64,000 nucleotides of DNA from Microbacterium algeriense (GCF_008868005.1 NZ_WAAO01000001.1:992001-1056000); one strand, 5' to 3'; counted from the stretch's first letter, positions 54,904-63,883 are shown. The notes: generated by a model not told the origin, from the letters alone. A program made the numbers and translations.

Positions 54904-55509
54904 TCAGTTCGAGGGTGCCGCGTCGGCCGGCGCGTCACCCTCCACCGTCTCGCCGGCGAATGTGTACTCGCCGTCGCGCAGACGATCCAGCAGATCGAGC
55001 AGCCACTGCTTCTCGGCCGTGAGTCGGGCGGTGGAGAGGTCGAAGATCTCCCGTACGTACTTCGGGGTGGTCTCGGAGCGCAGGGTGTCCTGCACATCGA
55101 ACCCGTTCTGCGTGATGATCGCGTCGCTCTTGATGAGGCGGTGCTCGAGGCCGGCGATCACCTCCTGCCGGCTCAGCACGAACATGAACGAGGCCACGGT
55201 CATGATGGCCTGGGTGTCGAAGGCCGCGACGTTCCAGAGGTTCTCGCGCAGCATCCGCTGCAGCTCGACCTCGCCGGCCGGGGTGATGCGGTACGTCGTG
55301 CGCGCTGGCCGTTTCCCCTCGGCCTCGGTGCCGCTCTCGGCGATGTATCCGTCCACCTCGAGCGCCCGAAGGGCGTTGTAGATCGAGCCGGGCTGGATGT
55401 GTGCCCACTCGTCGACGTGCCACGTCATGAGTTCTCGGCGGAGGAAGTACCCGTGCACGGGCTGGAACTGCTTCACGGCGCCGAGGACGACGAGGCGGGT
55501 GGTCGACAT
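54904..55509 (-). CDS. PadR-family regulator, predicted repressor of the riboflavin locus
   Basis: 201 residues from ATG 55509 (ATGs at 55518 and 55533 are possible). The winged helix is at the start: TTRLVVLGAVKQFQPVHGYF LRREL, HIQPGSIYNALRALEVDGYI and RTTYRITPAGEVELQRML. The long C-terminal half (VirR/Vir-like alpha-helical, RLTAEKQWLLDLLDRLRDG) mediates dimerisation. It sits between rcaED and rcaBA: 2 nt from rcaD tail to tail, and divergent from rcaB. Twin palindromes in both rca promoters make it the likely local repressor; its ligand may be riboflavin or lumichrome (inference). Confidence 0.9.
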   Translation of the reverse strand: MSTTRLVVLGAVKQFQPVHGYFLRRELMTWHVDEWAHIQPGSIYNALRALEVDGYIAESGTEAEGKRPARTTYRITPAGEVELQRMLRENLWNVAAFDTQAIMTVASFMFVLSRQEVIAGLEHRLIKSDAIITQNGFDVQDTLRSETTPKYVREIFDLSTARLTAEKQWLLDLLDRLRDGEYTFAGETVEGDAPADAAPSN

Positions 55510-55545
55510 GCCCCTCATGCTAACGGCTGACATCGCAGATTCCGG

Positions 55546-55597
55546 TTGTTTGCATGATCAAAGTTGCCTATTATCAGAACTAGTCAAAGTTGACTAA
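55546..55597 (+). promoter_or_regulatory. Promoter with double operator, rcaBA
   Basis: TTGTTT (55546-55551), 18 nt, TATTAT (55570-55575). TCAAAAGTT at 55558-55566 lies in the spacer and TAGTCAA-AG-TTGACTA at 55582-55597 covers the start of transcription. The second element is the same 16-bp palindrome as at 49728-49743. The region also lies in front of the divergent PadR gene, so autoregulation is likely. No FMN riboswitch is present. Confidence 0.78.
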
Positions 55598-55612
55598 CGA
55601 AAGGAAGCCGAA

Positions 55613-56137
55613 ATGACGACTGCCGCGACCACCGCGCTGCCGAGCGACGCACTGCCGCGCGATCTCGCCCTCCGCCGGGCCTTCTCGGTCTATCCGACGG
55701 GCGTCGTGGCGCTCGCCGCGCATGTCGAGGATCGCGCCGTCGGCATGGCCGTCAACTCCTTCACCTCGATCTCACTGGAGCCCGCACTCGTCGCGATCAG
55801 CGCGGCCCGGACGTCGAAGACCTGGCCGGTGCTGCGGGCGGTGCCCGAGCTGGGCATGAGCGTTCTCGCCGCGCATCACGAGCCTCTCAGCCGCTCGCTC
55901 TCGGCGCGTGAGGGCGACCGGTTCGGCGGGCACGAGTGGCAGCGCACCGAGGGGGGAGCCGTGCTGATCGCCGACGCGGCGCTGTGGCTCACCTGTCGCC
56001 TGCACAGCACCTTCGACGGCGGAGACCACGAGATCGCGCTGTACGAGATCGCCGACGTCACGCTGTTCGACGATGTCGAGCCGCTCGTGTTCCATCAGAG
56101 CCGCTATCGCTCCATCGCCGCCCCCGAGAGCGCGTGA
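55613..56137 (+). CDS. rcaB: Flavin reductase RcaB
   Basis: 174 residues of the flavin reductase-like (split-barrel) family: LRRAFSVYPTGVVALAAHVE, GMAVNSFTSISLEPALVAIS, ARTSKTWPVLRAVPELGMSV, GDRFGGHEWQRTEGGAVLIA and YEIADVTLFDDVEPLVFHQS RY. It supplies reduced flavin with NAD(P)H, here to RcaE. AAAGGAAGCCGAA is the ribosome site. Overlaps rcaA by GTGA. Confidence 0.9.
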   Translation: MTTAATTALPSDALPRDLALRRAFSVYPTGVVALAAHVEDRAVGMAVNSFTSISLEPALVAISAARTSKTWPVLRAVPELGMSVLAAHHEPLSRSLSAREGDRFGGHEWQRTEGGAVLIADAALWLTCRLHSTFDGGDHEIALYEIADVTLFDDVEPLVFHQSRYRSIAAPESA

Positions 56138-56532
56138 GCGTTCCGCCGCTCGGGACGATCGTCGGAACGGTCGTCCCCGGCGACGGCCGCGGGCGGGAGC
56201 TCGGCTTCCCGACGGCCAACCTGGCTCTGGAGCACGGAGGCCTGCCCGATGACGGGATCTACGCCGCCCGGGTGCGGATCGACGACGATCCGCAGCTCTG
56301 GGCGGCGAGCGTCAGCGTGGGGGCGAACCCGACTTTCGAAGGCGACCGCGAGCGACGTGTCGAGGTGCACGTGCATGACGCGGAGCTCGACCTCTATGGC
56401 CGGCGACTGGCTGTGTTCCTCGTCGCCCGTCTGCGCGCGACCCTGCGGTTCGACGGCGTCGACGCCCTGATCGCGCAGACCGCGGACGACATCACACGCA
56501 GCCGCGCACTCCTGGCCGCCCCTGAATCCTGA
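56134..56532 (+). CDS. rcaA: Stand-alone riboflavin kinase RcaA
   Basis: 132 residues from GTG 56134. It matches only the C-terminal kinase domain of RibF: GTVVPGDGRGRELGFPTANL (the GRGFPTAN-type loop), DDGIYAARVRI, ASVSVGANPTFEGDRERRVE VHV and LDLYGRRLAVFLVARLR with the catalytic Glu segment. The FAD-synthetase half of bifunctional RibF is absent, so it would make FMN and stop there. In the rca pathway it provides FMN for RcaB/RcaE. Stand-alone bacterial riboflavin kinases are uncommon. Confidence 0.88.
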   Translation: MSVPPLGTIVGTVVPGDGRGRELGFPTANLALEHGGLPDDGIYAARVRIDDDPQLWAASVSVGANPTFEGDRERRVEVHVHDAELDLYGRRLAVFLVARLRATLRFDGVDALIAQTADDITRSRALLAAPES

Positions 56533-56613
56533 CCTCCGGTCTCCGCCGTGGGGCTCGTCTTCCGCTGGCGGGCGGGAGCGCGAGGTCGCGGCGCGGGGCG
56601 GGGCGGGTGCAGG

Positions 56614-57279
56614 CTAGGCGGCGTTCCAGTGCAGGCGCGGAGCCGCCCGGAAGTCCGTGAGGGCGATGGATGCGTCGGCGACGGGGAACATCGTGATCAG
56701 CAGCGGCGCGGCACCGGCGTGGGGTGCGACGGCGTAGGCGAGAGCGCTCGGCCCGCGCGTCGCTCCCAGGGCCAGGCGGGTCTCGCGCCCGTCGACCGCC
56801 TGGGTCGTGCCGGCCGCAGGGGAGGCGAGGAGCGCGGATGCCGCTGCCGTGGCCCGTGTGAGCAGCGTGGGTGCTTCGCGCCACGGGTGGAACGCGTCCG
56901 GGGGCAGGCGGCATGCGCGCGCGAGCGTGCTCTCGATCCAGCGCTCGCGCTTGAGTCCGTACGGCGTGGGTTCGAGGGAGAGCAGATAGCCGTAGCAGTG
57001 CAGCACTCCCGCGTTCCCGATCGGCCAGTCCGCGGCGACGCCGGCGCGGGCGTGCACCTCCTCGAACAGCGCACGGGGGATGACTGCCGTGCCGGTGTTC
57101 TCATCGATCGCCGTGGACCGACCCCAGGCGGCAAAGCGGTCGGCGTCGTGGTCGTCGCGGATCGCGGACACCAGCCACGGGAGCGCGTCGAGGGCCGCGC
57201 GCGCACCGGCGGCGGTCCCGTCTGCGGCGAGGTGAGCCGCCCGAGTGAGTCGTGCGAGTTCGGACACGGCGCTCACCAT
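56614..57279 (-). CDS. Hypothetical protein
   Basis: 221 residues, Ala-rich, no membrane segment or signal. Distinct stretches are GRSTAIDENTGTAVIPRALF EEVHARAG, IGNAGVLHCYGYLLSLEPTP YGLKRERW and RLPPDAFHPWREAPTLLTRA. I do not recognise the family. The frame has full coding character (GC-rich third positions) and the antisense frame is a shadow. It is convergent with rcaA and divergent from the HAD gene. A role in the neighbouring phosphonate-type locus or none is equally possible. Confidence 0.7.
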   Translation of the reverse strand: MVSAVSELARLTRAAHLAADGTAAGARAALDALPWLVSAIRDDHDADRFAAWGRSTAIDENTGTAVIPRALFEEVHARAGVAADWPIGNAGVLHCYGYLLSLEPTPYGLKRERWIESTLARACRLPPDAFHPWREAPTLLTRATAAASALLASPAAGTTQAVDGRETRLALGATRGPSALAYAVAPHAGAAPLLITMFPVADASIALTDFRAAPRLHWNAA

Positions 57280-57351
57280 ACGCGAGTCGAGTGGACGGAT
57301 TGTTCACACGGCGTTCACACGCTCGGGACCTTCTGTCCACAATCGTTCCGC

Positions 57352-58023
57352 ATGCTGGACGAAGCGTCCCACAGAAAGAACTCCGTGAACTCCATCCTCC
57401 TCTTCGACTTCGACGGCACGATCGCACTCGGCGACGGCCCGGTCCTCGCCTACGCGCAGCAGGTCGCGAACCGCCTCGGCGACGACGGCTCCCTGCTCGA
57501 CGATGTCCGCGCCCTGATCGCCACCGCCGATGAGGAGGCGCTCGACGGATACGACGCGGTGCGCCGGCTCGCCGAGACCAGGGGAGCGGATGCCCGCCTC
57601 CTCAGCGCCGCCTACCTCGCCAGTCGTGCACAGCTCGCCACCCCCGATGCCCCGATCGCCGTGCCGGACGGCCTCGTGGACTTCCTCGCATCGGTCGACG
57701 CCGAGCGGGTCCTGGTCACGAACGCGCCAGCGATCCGCATCGTCGACGCGCTGGAGACGCTCGGGCTCGGCGGCCTGTTCGACCGGATCGTCACCGGTGC
57801 CGGCAAACCTGCGGGGCTCGAGACCCTGCTCGCCGCGCTCCCCGAAGACGCCCGGGTGCTGAGCATCGGCGACATCTGGCACAACGACCTGGCCCCAGCG
57901 CACGCCCGCGGCCATGCGACCGCCCTGATCGGCGGATTCTCCGACCCCGAAGCCACCCCGACCTTCCGTGCCGCCGAGTTCTCGACGCTGGTTCCCCAGC
58001 TCGAAGCCTGGCTGCGCGGCTGA
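57352..58023 (+). CDS. HAD-superfamily phosphatase
   Basis: 223 residues from ATG 57352 (GTG 57385, closer to the core, is an alternative). HAD motif I SILLFDFDGTIALGDG, motif II RVLVTNAP, motif III Lys in VTGAGKPAGLETLLAALPED, motif IV SIGDIWHNDLAPAHARGHAT. The helical cap between motifs I and II is about 90 residues (C1 type), as in phosphoglycolate-phosphatase-like enzymes. It stands 42 nt before a phosphonate-type importer, so it may release phosphate from an imported organophosphate (inference). Confidence 0.88.
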   Translation: MLDEASHRKNSVNSILLFDFDGTIALGDGPVLAYAQQVANRLGDDGSLLDDVRALIATADEEALDGYDAVRRLAETRGADARLLSAAYLASRAQLATPDAPIAVPDGLVDFLASVDAERVLVTNAPAIRIVDALETLGLGGLFDRIVTGAGKPAGLETLLAALPEDARVLSIGDIWHNDLAPAHARGHATALIGGFSDPEATPTFRAAEFSTLVPQLEAWLRG

Positions 58024-58065
58024 GACCCGTCCCTCCCTCCACCCCCACCCCATCGAAGGATGAAC

Positions 58066-59055
58066 ATGCGTACCTCCCTCTTCCGCTCCTCCGCAGCGGG
58101 CGTCATCGCGGTCGGCGCCCTGCTGACCGTGGTGCTCGCCGGCTGCTCCAGCAGCACCGCTGCCCCCGAGGACTCCGCCGCCCCCGCGGCCGATCCCGAG
58201 TCGATCGTGCTCGCGCTCGTCCCCTCGCAGGACCAGGACGGGCTCGTCGACACCGCAGCGCCCCTCACCGACTACCTCACGGAAGAACTCGGCATCGAGG
58301 TCACCGACGTCGTGTCGAAGGACTACCAGGCCGCCGTCGAGGCGATGGGTGCGGGCCAGGCGCAGATCGGGTTCCTGCCGTCGCTGCAGCTGTGGCAGGC
58401 GAACGACATGTACGACGCGAAGGTCGTGCTGCAGACCGAGCGCAACGGCAACATCACCTACCCCGCGCAGTTCATGACGAACAATCCGGACAAGTACTGC
58501 GACGACGAGCCGGTCGAACGCGACGGGATGCTGTTCTGCAACGGCGCCGACGCCCTGAAGGGCCCGGCCGGCCTCGACAGCATCGACAAGGTGAAGGGTG
58601 CGAAGGTCGCCGTGCTCGGCCCCGGCTCGCCCGCCGGCTACATCTACCCGATCCTGGCGCTGCAGGAGGCGGGGCTCGACACCGACGCCGACATCCAGCA
58701 GATCCCCGTCACCGCGAACGACGCCTCCGTGCTCGCCGTCTACAACGGCGACGCCGAGGTCGGCTTCAGTTTCTGGGACGCCCGCACGATCGTCGCCAAG
58801 GACACCCCGGACGTCGGCCAGAAGGTCGTCGTGTTCGCGATGACCGAGGAGATCCCGAACGACGGCGTCGCGCTGTCCTCCGACCTGTCGCCCGAGCTGC
58901 AGGACCGGATCACGAAGGCGCTCGAGGACTTCTCGAACACACCGGAGGGCTCCGAGATCCTCACCAGCATCTACTCGATCACGAAGCTCGCGCCGGCCGA
59001 CCCCGACTCGCTCGACGTGGTCGCCCGTGCAGCGCAGGCTCTGGGGCTCCAGTAA
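58066..59055 (+). CDS. phnD: Phosphonate/phosphite-type ABC transporter substrate-binding lipoprotein (PhnD)
   Basis: 329 residues from ATG 58066; AAGGA 6 nt upstream favours it over ATG 58060. Lipobox VLAGCSS. PhnD/PtxB/HtxB fold: [60 protein letters not shown] and [20 protein letters not shown]. Several Cys ([15 protein letters not shown]) suggest a disulfide. PhnD proteins bind phosphonates, phosphite or organophosphates; no C-P lyase gene is present here. Confidence 0.9.
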   Translation: MRTSLFRSSAAGVIAVGALLTVVLAGCSSSTAAPEDSAAPAADPESIVLALVPSQDQDGLVDTAAPLTDYLTEELGIEVTDVVSKDYQAAVEAMGAGQAQIGFLPSLQLWQANDMYDAKVVLQTERNGNITYPAQFMTNNPDKYCDDEPVERDGMLFCNGADALKGPAGLDSIDKVKGAKVAVLGPGSPAGYIYPILALQEAGLDTDADIQQIPVTANDASVLAVYNGDAEVGFSFWDARTIVAKDTPDVGQKVVVFAMTEEIPNDGVALSSDLSPELQDRITKALEDFSNTPEGSEILTSIYSITKLAPADPDSLDVVARAAQALGLQ

Positions 59056-59056
59056 A

Positions 59057-59881
59057 TTGTCCGATCAGATCCAGCACGTGGACGCCGCAGCTCCGGCTGC
59101 GGCGTCCACGCCGTGGTCCATCCGCCTCGACGAGGTCACGGTGCGGTACCCGAACGGCACGATCGGCCTGAACCGGGTGTCACTCGACATCGACGCCGGC
59201 GAGATGGTCGTCGTCGTCGGGCTCTCCGGCTCGGGCAAGTCGACCCTCATCCGGACGATCAACGGTCTCGTGCCCGTCACGAGCGGCACGCTCGACGTGG
59301 GGGAGCACCGGGTGAGCGGCGCCTCGCCGCGCACGCTCCGTCGCCTCCGCGGCGACATCGGCATGGTCTTCCAGGGGTTCAACCTCGCCGGCCGCGCGAG
59401 CGTGCTGCAGAACGTGCTCGTCGGACGCCTCGCCCACACGCCGCTCTGGCGCACGCTGCTCGGTGTCTACCCCGAAGCGGACAAGCAGCTCGCCTACCAG
59501 GCGCTCGATCGCGTGGCCATCCTCCCGAAGCTGTACTCCCGTGCCTCCGAGCTCTCGGGCGGCCAGCAGCAGCGTGTCGCGATCGCCCGCGCCCTCGCGC
59601 AGGAGCCCCGCATCGTCCTCGCCGACGAGCCGGTGGCCAGCCTCGATCCGCCCACCGCGCACGGGGTGATGAACGATCTGCGCCGGATCAACCGCGACCT
59701 CGGGATCACCGTCGTCGTCAACCTGCATCTGCTCGACCTCGCCCGTGAGTACGGAACGCGGATGATCGGCATGCGTGCCGGGGAGATCGTCTACGACGGA
59801 CCGGCGGCCAGTGCGACGGATGCCGACTTCGAGAGTATCTACGGCCGCTCGCTCACCTCCGACGACCGGCTGGACGCATGA
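59057..59881 (+). CDS. phnC: Phosphonate-type ABC transporter ATP-binding protein (PhnC)
   Basis: 274 residues from TTG 59057, 1 nt after the phnD stop; a GTG at 59027 inside phnD is the alternative. Walker [22 protein letters not shown]-loop [20 protein letters not shown], signature [19 protein letters not shown], Walker [14 protein letters not shown]-loop [15 protein letters not shown]. The NL(H) in place of TH is typical of PhnC. The end overlaps phnE by ATGA. Confidence 0.93.
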   Translation: MSDQIQHVDAAAPAAASTPWSIRLDEVTVRYPNGTIGLNRVSLDIDAGEMVVVVGLSGSGKSTLIRTINGLVPVTSGTLDVGEHRVSGASPRTLRRLRGDIGMVFQGFNLAGRASVLQNVLVGRLAHTPLWRTLLGVYPEADKQLAYQALDRVAILPKLYSRASELSGGQQQRVAIARALAQEPRIVLADEPVASLDPPTAHGVMNDLRRINRDLGITVVVNLHLLDLAREYGTRMIGMRAGEIVYDGPAASATDADFESIYGRSLTSDDRLDA

Positions 59882-60690
59882 GCGGTACTCCGTCCCCGAC
59901 CGTCCTCGACATCCCCGCCCGCCCGCGCGGGGCGTGGAGAGGCCCCACCATCCTGATCGCCGTCGTCGCGGTCACGGTCGTGATGTGCCTGCCGGTGATC
60001 GGCATCGGCGTCGACTTCTCGGCCATCGCGCGGAACTGGCAGAACGGCGCCGACAAGATCGTGAAGCTGCTCCTGCCCGATTGGAGCTTCTTCCCCCGCA
60101 CCGTCGCACCCCTCATCGAGACGCTGCAGATGGCCGTCATCGCCACCGCCATCGGGGCAGCCGTCTCGCTGCCGCTCAGCTTCTGGGCCGCGCGCGCCAC
60201 CAACCCCCACACCCCGGCGCGCATCGTCGTGCGCGGTATCCTCAACGTCATCCGCAGCGTGCCCGACCTGTTGTACGCGGCGATCCTGGTCGCGATGGTC
60301 GGGGTCGGCGCGCTTCCCGGAATCCTCGCGCTGCTGCTGTTCAACGTCGGCATCATCGTCAAGCTCGTCTCCGAGGCCATCGACACCAACGACCGCGGCC
60401 CCCTCGAGGCCGGACGCGCCGTGGGTGCCACGCAGGCCAAGATCAACCGCACGCTCGCCCTGCCCGACGCATGGCCGGCGTTCGCCAACCAGACGCTCTA
60501 CGTGTTCGAGCTGAACGTGCGCGCCTCGACCGTGCTCGGTCTCGTCGGGGCGGGCGGCATGGGACTGCTGATCGACGCGGTGCGCACCTTCTACCGATAC
60601 GACCAGCTCTCGCTCATCATCCTGGAGATCCTCATCGTCGTCATCGTGATCGATCTCGTCTCGGACGCCATCCGGCGGAGGCTCGTATGA
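59878..60690 (+). CDS. phnE: Phosphonate-type ABC transporter permease (PhnE, first copy)
   Basis: 270 residues, about six transmembrane helices ([40 protein letters not shown] and others). PhnE features: [40 protein letters not shown] (EAA loop), [25 protein letters not shown]. Overlaps the second permease by ATGA. Confidence 0.92.
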   Translation: MSGTPSPTVLDIPARPRGAWRGPTILIAVVAVTVVMCLPVIGIGVDFSAIARNWQNGADKIVKLLLPDWSFFPRTVAPLIETLQMAVIATAIGAAVSLPLSFWAARATNPHTPARIVVRGILNVIRSVPDLLYAAILVAMVGVGALPGILALLLFNVGIIVKLVSEAIDTNDRGPLEAGRAVGATQAKINRTLALPDAWPAFANQTLYVFELNVRASTVLGLVGAGGMGLLIDAVRTFYRYDQLSLIILEILIVVIVIDLVSDAIRRRLV

Positions 60691-61502
60691 GCGCGGCTCT
60701 CACGGGCATCCCCGCCAAGCCCCGCCGGCCCTGGCTGATCGCCGGATGGGCCCTCGTCACCGGCATCGTCGTGCTCGCGTTCTGGTCCATCGACATCGAC
60801 TGGTCCCGTCTCGCCGACCTTCCGGCCGAGATCGTCCGATACACGTTCCTGATGTTCGCCGATCCGAACTGGGAGAAGCTGCCGGAAGCGCTGTGGCAGA
60901 CGTGGCGGAGCATCGAGATGGCCTGGGTCGGCACGATCCTCGGCATCCTGCTCGCGACCCCGCTGAGCCTGCTCGCCGCACGCGGATTCGGGCCCGCCTG
61001 GCTGCGGGCGCTCCTGCGCGGGCTGTTCTCGCTGATCAGGGCAGTGCCGGAGATCATCATCGCGATCGTGATCCTCTCCGTCACCGGTCTGACCCCGTTC
61101 ACGGGAGCGCTCGCCCTCGCGATCAACGGCATCGGCACCCTCGGCAAGTGGGGGTACGAAGCCGTCGAGGCTGTGCCGCGCGGACCGATCGAGGCGGCAC
61201 GCGCGGCAGGCGGCGGTACCCTCCAGGTGCTGCGCTGGGGTGTGTGGCCGCAGGCGGAACCCGCGTTCTGGTCGTTCTGGCTGTACCGCTTCGAGATCAA
61301 CGTGCGCTCGTCGGCCGTGCTCGGACTCATCGGCGTCGGCGGAATCGGCGACATGCTCACCTCGTACACCCAGTACCGTGAGTGGTCGACGGTGGGTGTC
61401 CTGCTCATCGTGGTCGTCGTGGTGACGATGCTGATCGACGCGGCATCCGGTGCGATCCGCCGCCGAATCATGGAGGGAGCCCGAGCCCGTGTTCTCGCCT
61501 AG
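60687..61502 (+). CDS. phnE: Phosphonate-type ABC transporter permease (PhnE, second copy)
   Basis: 271 residues, homologous to its neighbour: SLIRAVPEIIIAIVILSVTG, EAVEAVPRGPIEAARAAGGG, VLGLIGVGGIGDMLTSYTQY REW. The two permeases probably form a heterodimer. It overlaps the RpiR gene by 14 nt, a deep overlap that supports one transcript. Confidence 0.92.
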   Translation: MSAALTGIPAKPRRPWLIAGWALVTGIVVLAFWSIDIDWSRLADLPAEIVRYTFLMFADPNWEKLPEALWQTWRSIEMAWVGTILGILLATPLSLLAARGFGPAWLRALLRGLFSLIRAVPEIIIAIVILSVTGLTPFTGALALAINGIGTLGKWGYEAVEAVPRGPIEAARAAGGGTLQVLRWGVWPQAEPAFWSFWLYRFEINVRSSAVLGLIGVGGIGDMLTSYTQYREWSTVGVLLIVVVVVTMLIDAASGAIRRRIMEGARARVLA

Positions 61503-62355
61503 CGCCCCGCCCACCGCACGCATCGCGGCCGTGCTCAACACCCTGCAGCCGGCCGAGCGCCGCGTCGCCGAGCTGATCGTCGAATCGGCCGACGACGTGG
61601 TGGAGTGGACGGCACAGGAACTCGCCGATCGGGCCGGCGTCGGACGGGCCACCGTGGTCCGCACCTGCCAGGGCGTCGGCTACCGGGGGTATCCGCAGCT
61701 GCGCGTGGCGCTCGCCGCGGAGCTCGGCAGCGCACCCGGAGAGGCGGCCGTCGACCACGGTCCCGGCGTGCTCGGCCGCATGCGGGGTGAGATCGATCGT
61801 CTGGCCGGCTCCCTGCCGGCCCTCGCCAGCCTGCTCGACCCGGATGCGGTCGCCGAGGCCGTGCGTCTCTCGGCATCCGCCCGTCGCCTGCTCGTGCTTG
61901 CGAACGGGCTGTCGTCGCCGATCGCCAACGACCTCGCCATGAGACTGACCGCGGCCGGACGGTCGGCGGAGTTCATCGCCGACGCCATCGCCCAGCAGAT
62001 CGCGGCCCGCCACCTCACTTCCGAGGATGTGTGCCTCGTGGTGAGCGGTTCGGGTGCGAACGAGGCGAGTCTGAGGGTCGCGACGGCGGCCGCGCGGGGT
62101 GGCGCGACGGTCATCGCCCTGACATCGTTCGCCTCGTCCGCCCTGACCGAGGTCGCGTCGCTGTCGCTCGTGATCGCGCCGACCGGCGTGAGCTTCCGCG
62201 ACGAACTCGAACACACCTCCCGTGTGGCGTACCTCGTGTTCGCCGAGGTGTTCGCCGCCGCCGTGACCGCCGAACGAGGCGCGGAGGCCGTGCAGGCGCG
62301 GGCCCATGCCCTCGAGGTCGTGTCCGCCAACCTCGGCGAGGGCCCCGGCGACTGA
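61489..62355 (+). CDS. MurR/RpiR-family transcriptional regulator (HTH_6 + SIS)
   Basis: 288 residues. GTG 61489 lies inside the end of phnE, with GGAGGG 11 nt upstream. HTH: LQPAERRVAELIVESADDVV EWTAQELADRAGVGRATVVR TCQGVGY. SIS domain from about residue 120: RRLLVLANGLSSPIANDLAM, LVVSGSGANEASLRVATAAA. SIS domains bind phosphosugars, so this regulator may sense a sugar phosphate or glycerophosphate-like inducer for the importer. It ends 6 nt from the convergent PucR gene. Confidence 0.92.
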   Translation: MFSPSAPPTARIAAVLNTLQPAERRVAELIVESADDVVEWTAQELADRAGVGRATVVRTCQGVGYRGYPQLRVALAAELGSAPGEAAVDHGPGVLGRMRGEIDRLAGSLPALASLLDPDAVAEAVRLSASARRLLVLANGLSSPIANDLAMRLTAAGRSAEFIADAIAQQIAARHLTSEDVCLVVSGSGANEASLRVATAAARGGATVIALTSFASSALTEVASLSLVIAPTGVSFRDELEHTSRVAYLVFAEVFAAAVTAERGAEAVQARAHALEVVSANLGEGPGD

Positions 62356-62361
62356 CCGGCA

Positions 62362-63870
62362 TCAATCCCTGGCGGTCTGGAGGACGGTCCAGAGCTCGGC
62401 GCGGGCGGGGAAGGTCGACAGGTCGATGTCGAGCAGTGCGCCGGCTTGGGCGATGCGGGTGCGCAGCGTGTGCCGGTGCACCCCGAGAGCGTTCGCGGCG
62501 GACTCGGCCTTCGCGTCGTGCTCGAGCCAGGTGCGCAACGAGCGTTCGAGCTCCGAGCCGGTGCGGGCATCCTGCTCCCGGATGGGCGCGAGTCGCGACT
62601 CCGCGACCAGCCGGGCCTCATCGGTCGCGAGCGCGGTGAGGATGCTCGACCCCACCGTGTCCGCGTACCGGGCGACCCCGTGCGTGCCATGCTGCCGCAG
62701 CGCCGTGAGCGCCTGCGCGTGGGCCCGGGCGAAGGAGTCGTAGCCCTCGGGGTCGGACACGCCGATGCGGATGCCGAAGCGCGCGGCGACCTCGTCGAGC
62801 AGGGCTTCGTCGCCCACGGAGAGGCAGAGCGTGACGCCGTCCTCGGACTCGGCGAGGAACACCGCCGTCCCGTGCTCGGCGCGGTGTCGCTCCCACCAGT
62901 CGGTGAGCGGGCCGGCCGGGGCGTCCGCTGCCACCGCCACCACCACGGGGGCGGCCGGAAGGGATCCCAGCACTCGACGGGCGAGGGCGGGGTCGTCGGC
63001 GAGCAGTGACCCGAGGAGCTGGGCGTGCAGGCGTCGACGGCTGCGGGCGAGCTGCTCGCTCTGCTCCAGGGCGAGTCCGGCCATGGCGATCACCGAGGTG
63101 ACGACCGACCGCGCCTCGGGATCGAGCGTGTCGACGGCCAGCGCGATCACGCCGCGGAGGTGTCCGCCACGGCCCACCGTGAACAGCATGAACGAGTGGT
63201 CTCCGATGCTGAGCGACTGTCCGGCCTCGAGCCCGCGGGTCAGGATCTCCACGACCCGGGAGCCGAGCTCGTCGAGCACGCGGGCGTCGACCGCGTCCCG
63301 CGGGTGGGAGACGGTGAGGGCTCCCGCGGCGTCGAACATCCCCGACCAGACGTCGAGCCGGCGTCCGAGCTCGGCGATCGTGGCGTCGAGGCCGTGCGGA
63401 CGGAGGGCTGCGAGGGCCAGGGCGCGCTGGGTGTCGAGGGCCCAGGACCGCCGGGCGTACGCCTGCGCCGCGATGGCCTCGGAGTGCGCGCGGGCGACGG
63501 CGATGAAGGGGGTGCGGTAGGGAACCTCGAACAGGGGCATCCCGTGACTCGCGCACGCGGCGATGAGCTCCGCGGGGATGCCGGAGCGGTGCACCTCGGT
63601 GCCGAAGCCGAGGCCGAGGACTCCGCGATCGGCGAGGCGGCCCACATAGGTGTCGATCGCGACGGCATCGTCGAACTGGGTGCCGGTCGTCAGCAGCGCG
63701 AGGTCCTCGGACAGGAAGGGCGTGGGGTCGGCGAGGTCGGAGCTGTGCACCCAGCGCAGCGGCCGATCGAGGGATCCGTGCGGGAGGCCGGTCTCGGGGG
63801 AGACCATCGTGAGCCCGAGGTCACGGCGCTGCAGCAGCGCGCGCAGGGTCGGCTCTCCGGAGATCGACAT
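62362..63870 (-). CDS. PucR-family transcriptional regulator
   Basis: 502 residues from ATG 63870 (AGGCAGG 6 nt upstream; ATG 63891 has no ribosome site). N-terminal PucR domain (about 1-125, LRALLQRRDLGLTMVSPETG, RGVLGLGFGTEVHRSGIPAE), a GAF/CdaR-like middle, and the C-terminal HTH_30: WLEHDAKAESAANALGVHRH TLRTRIAQAGALLDIDL. PucR proteins regulate purine, allantoin, proline or GABA use and usually control an adjacent gene, here the divergent one at the window edge. Confidence 0.92.
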   Translation of the reverse strand: MSISGEPTLRALLQRRDLGLTMVSPETGLPHGSLDRPLRWVHSSDLADPTPFLSEDLALLTTGTQFDDAVAIDTYVGRLADRGVLGLGFGTEVHRSGIPAELIAACASHGMPLFEVPYRTPFIAVARAHSEAIAAQAYARRSWALDTQRALALAALRPHGLDATIAELGRRLDVWSGMFDAAGALTVSHPRDAVDARVLDELGSRVVEILTRGLEAGQSLSIGDHSFMLFTVGRGGHLRGVIALAVDTLDPEARSVVTSVIAMAGLALEQSEQLARSRRRLHAQLLGSLLADDPALARRVLGSLPAAPVVVAVAADAPAGPLTDWWERHRAEHGTAVFLAESEDGVTLCLSVGDEALLDEVAARFGIRIGVSDPEGYDSFARAHAQALTALRQHGTHGVARYADTVGSSILTALATDEARLVAESRLAPIREQDARTGSELERSLRTWLEHDAKAESAANALGVHRHTLRTRIAQAGALLDIDLSTFPARAELWTVLQTARD

Positions 63871-63883
63871 GGTGACCTGCCTC

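Noticed and set aside
55510..55612. FMN riboswitch before rcaB
   Set aside because: The gap is only about 100 nt and lacks the AGGG..GGTGAAATTCC-type conserved core; control is better explained by the palindromes.
57352..58023. Phosphonoacetaldehyde hydrolase (PhnX)
   Set aside because: Motif I is DFDGT, not the DWAGT-type of PhnX, and the cap lacks its Schiff-base Lys region.
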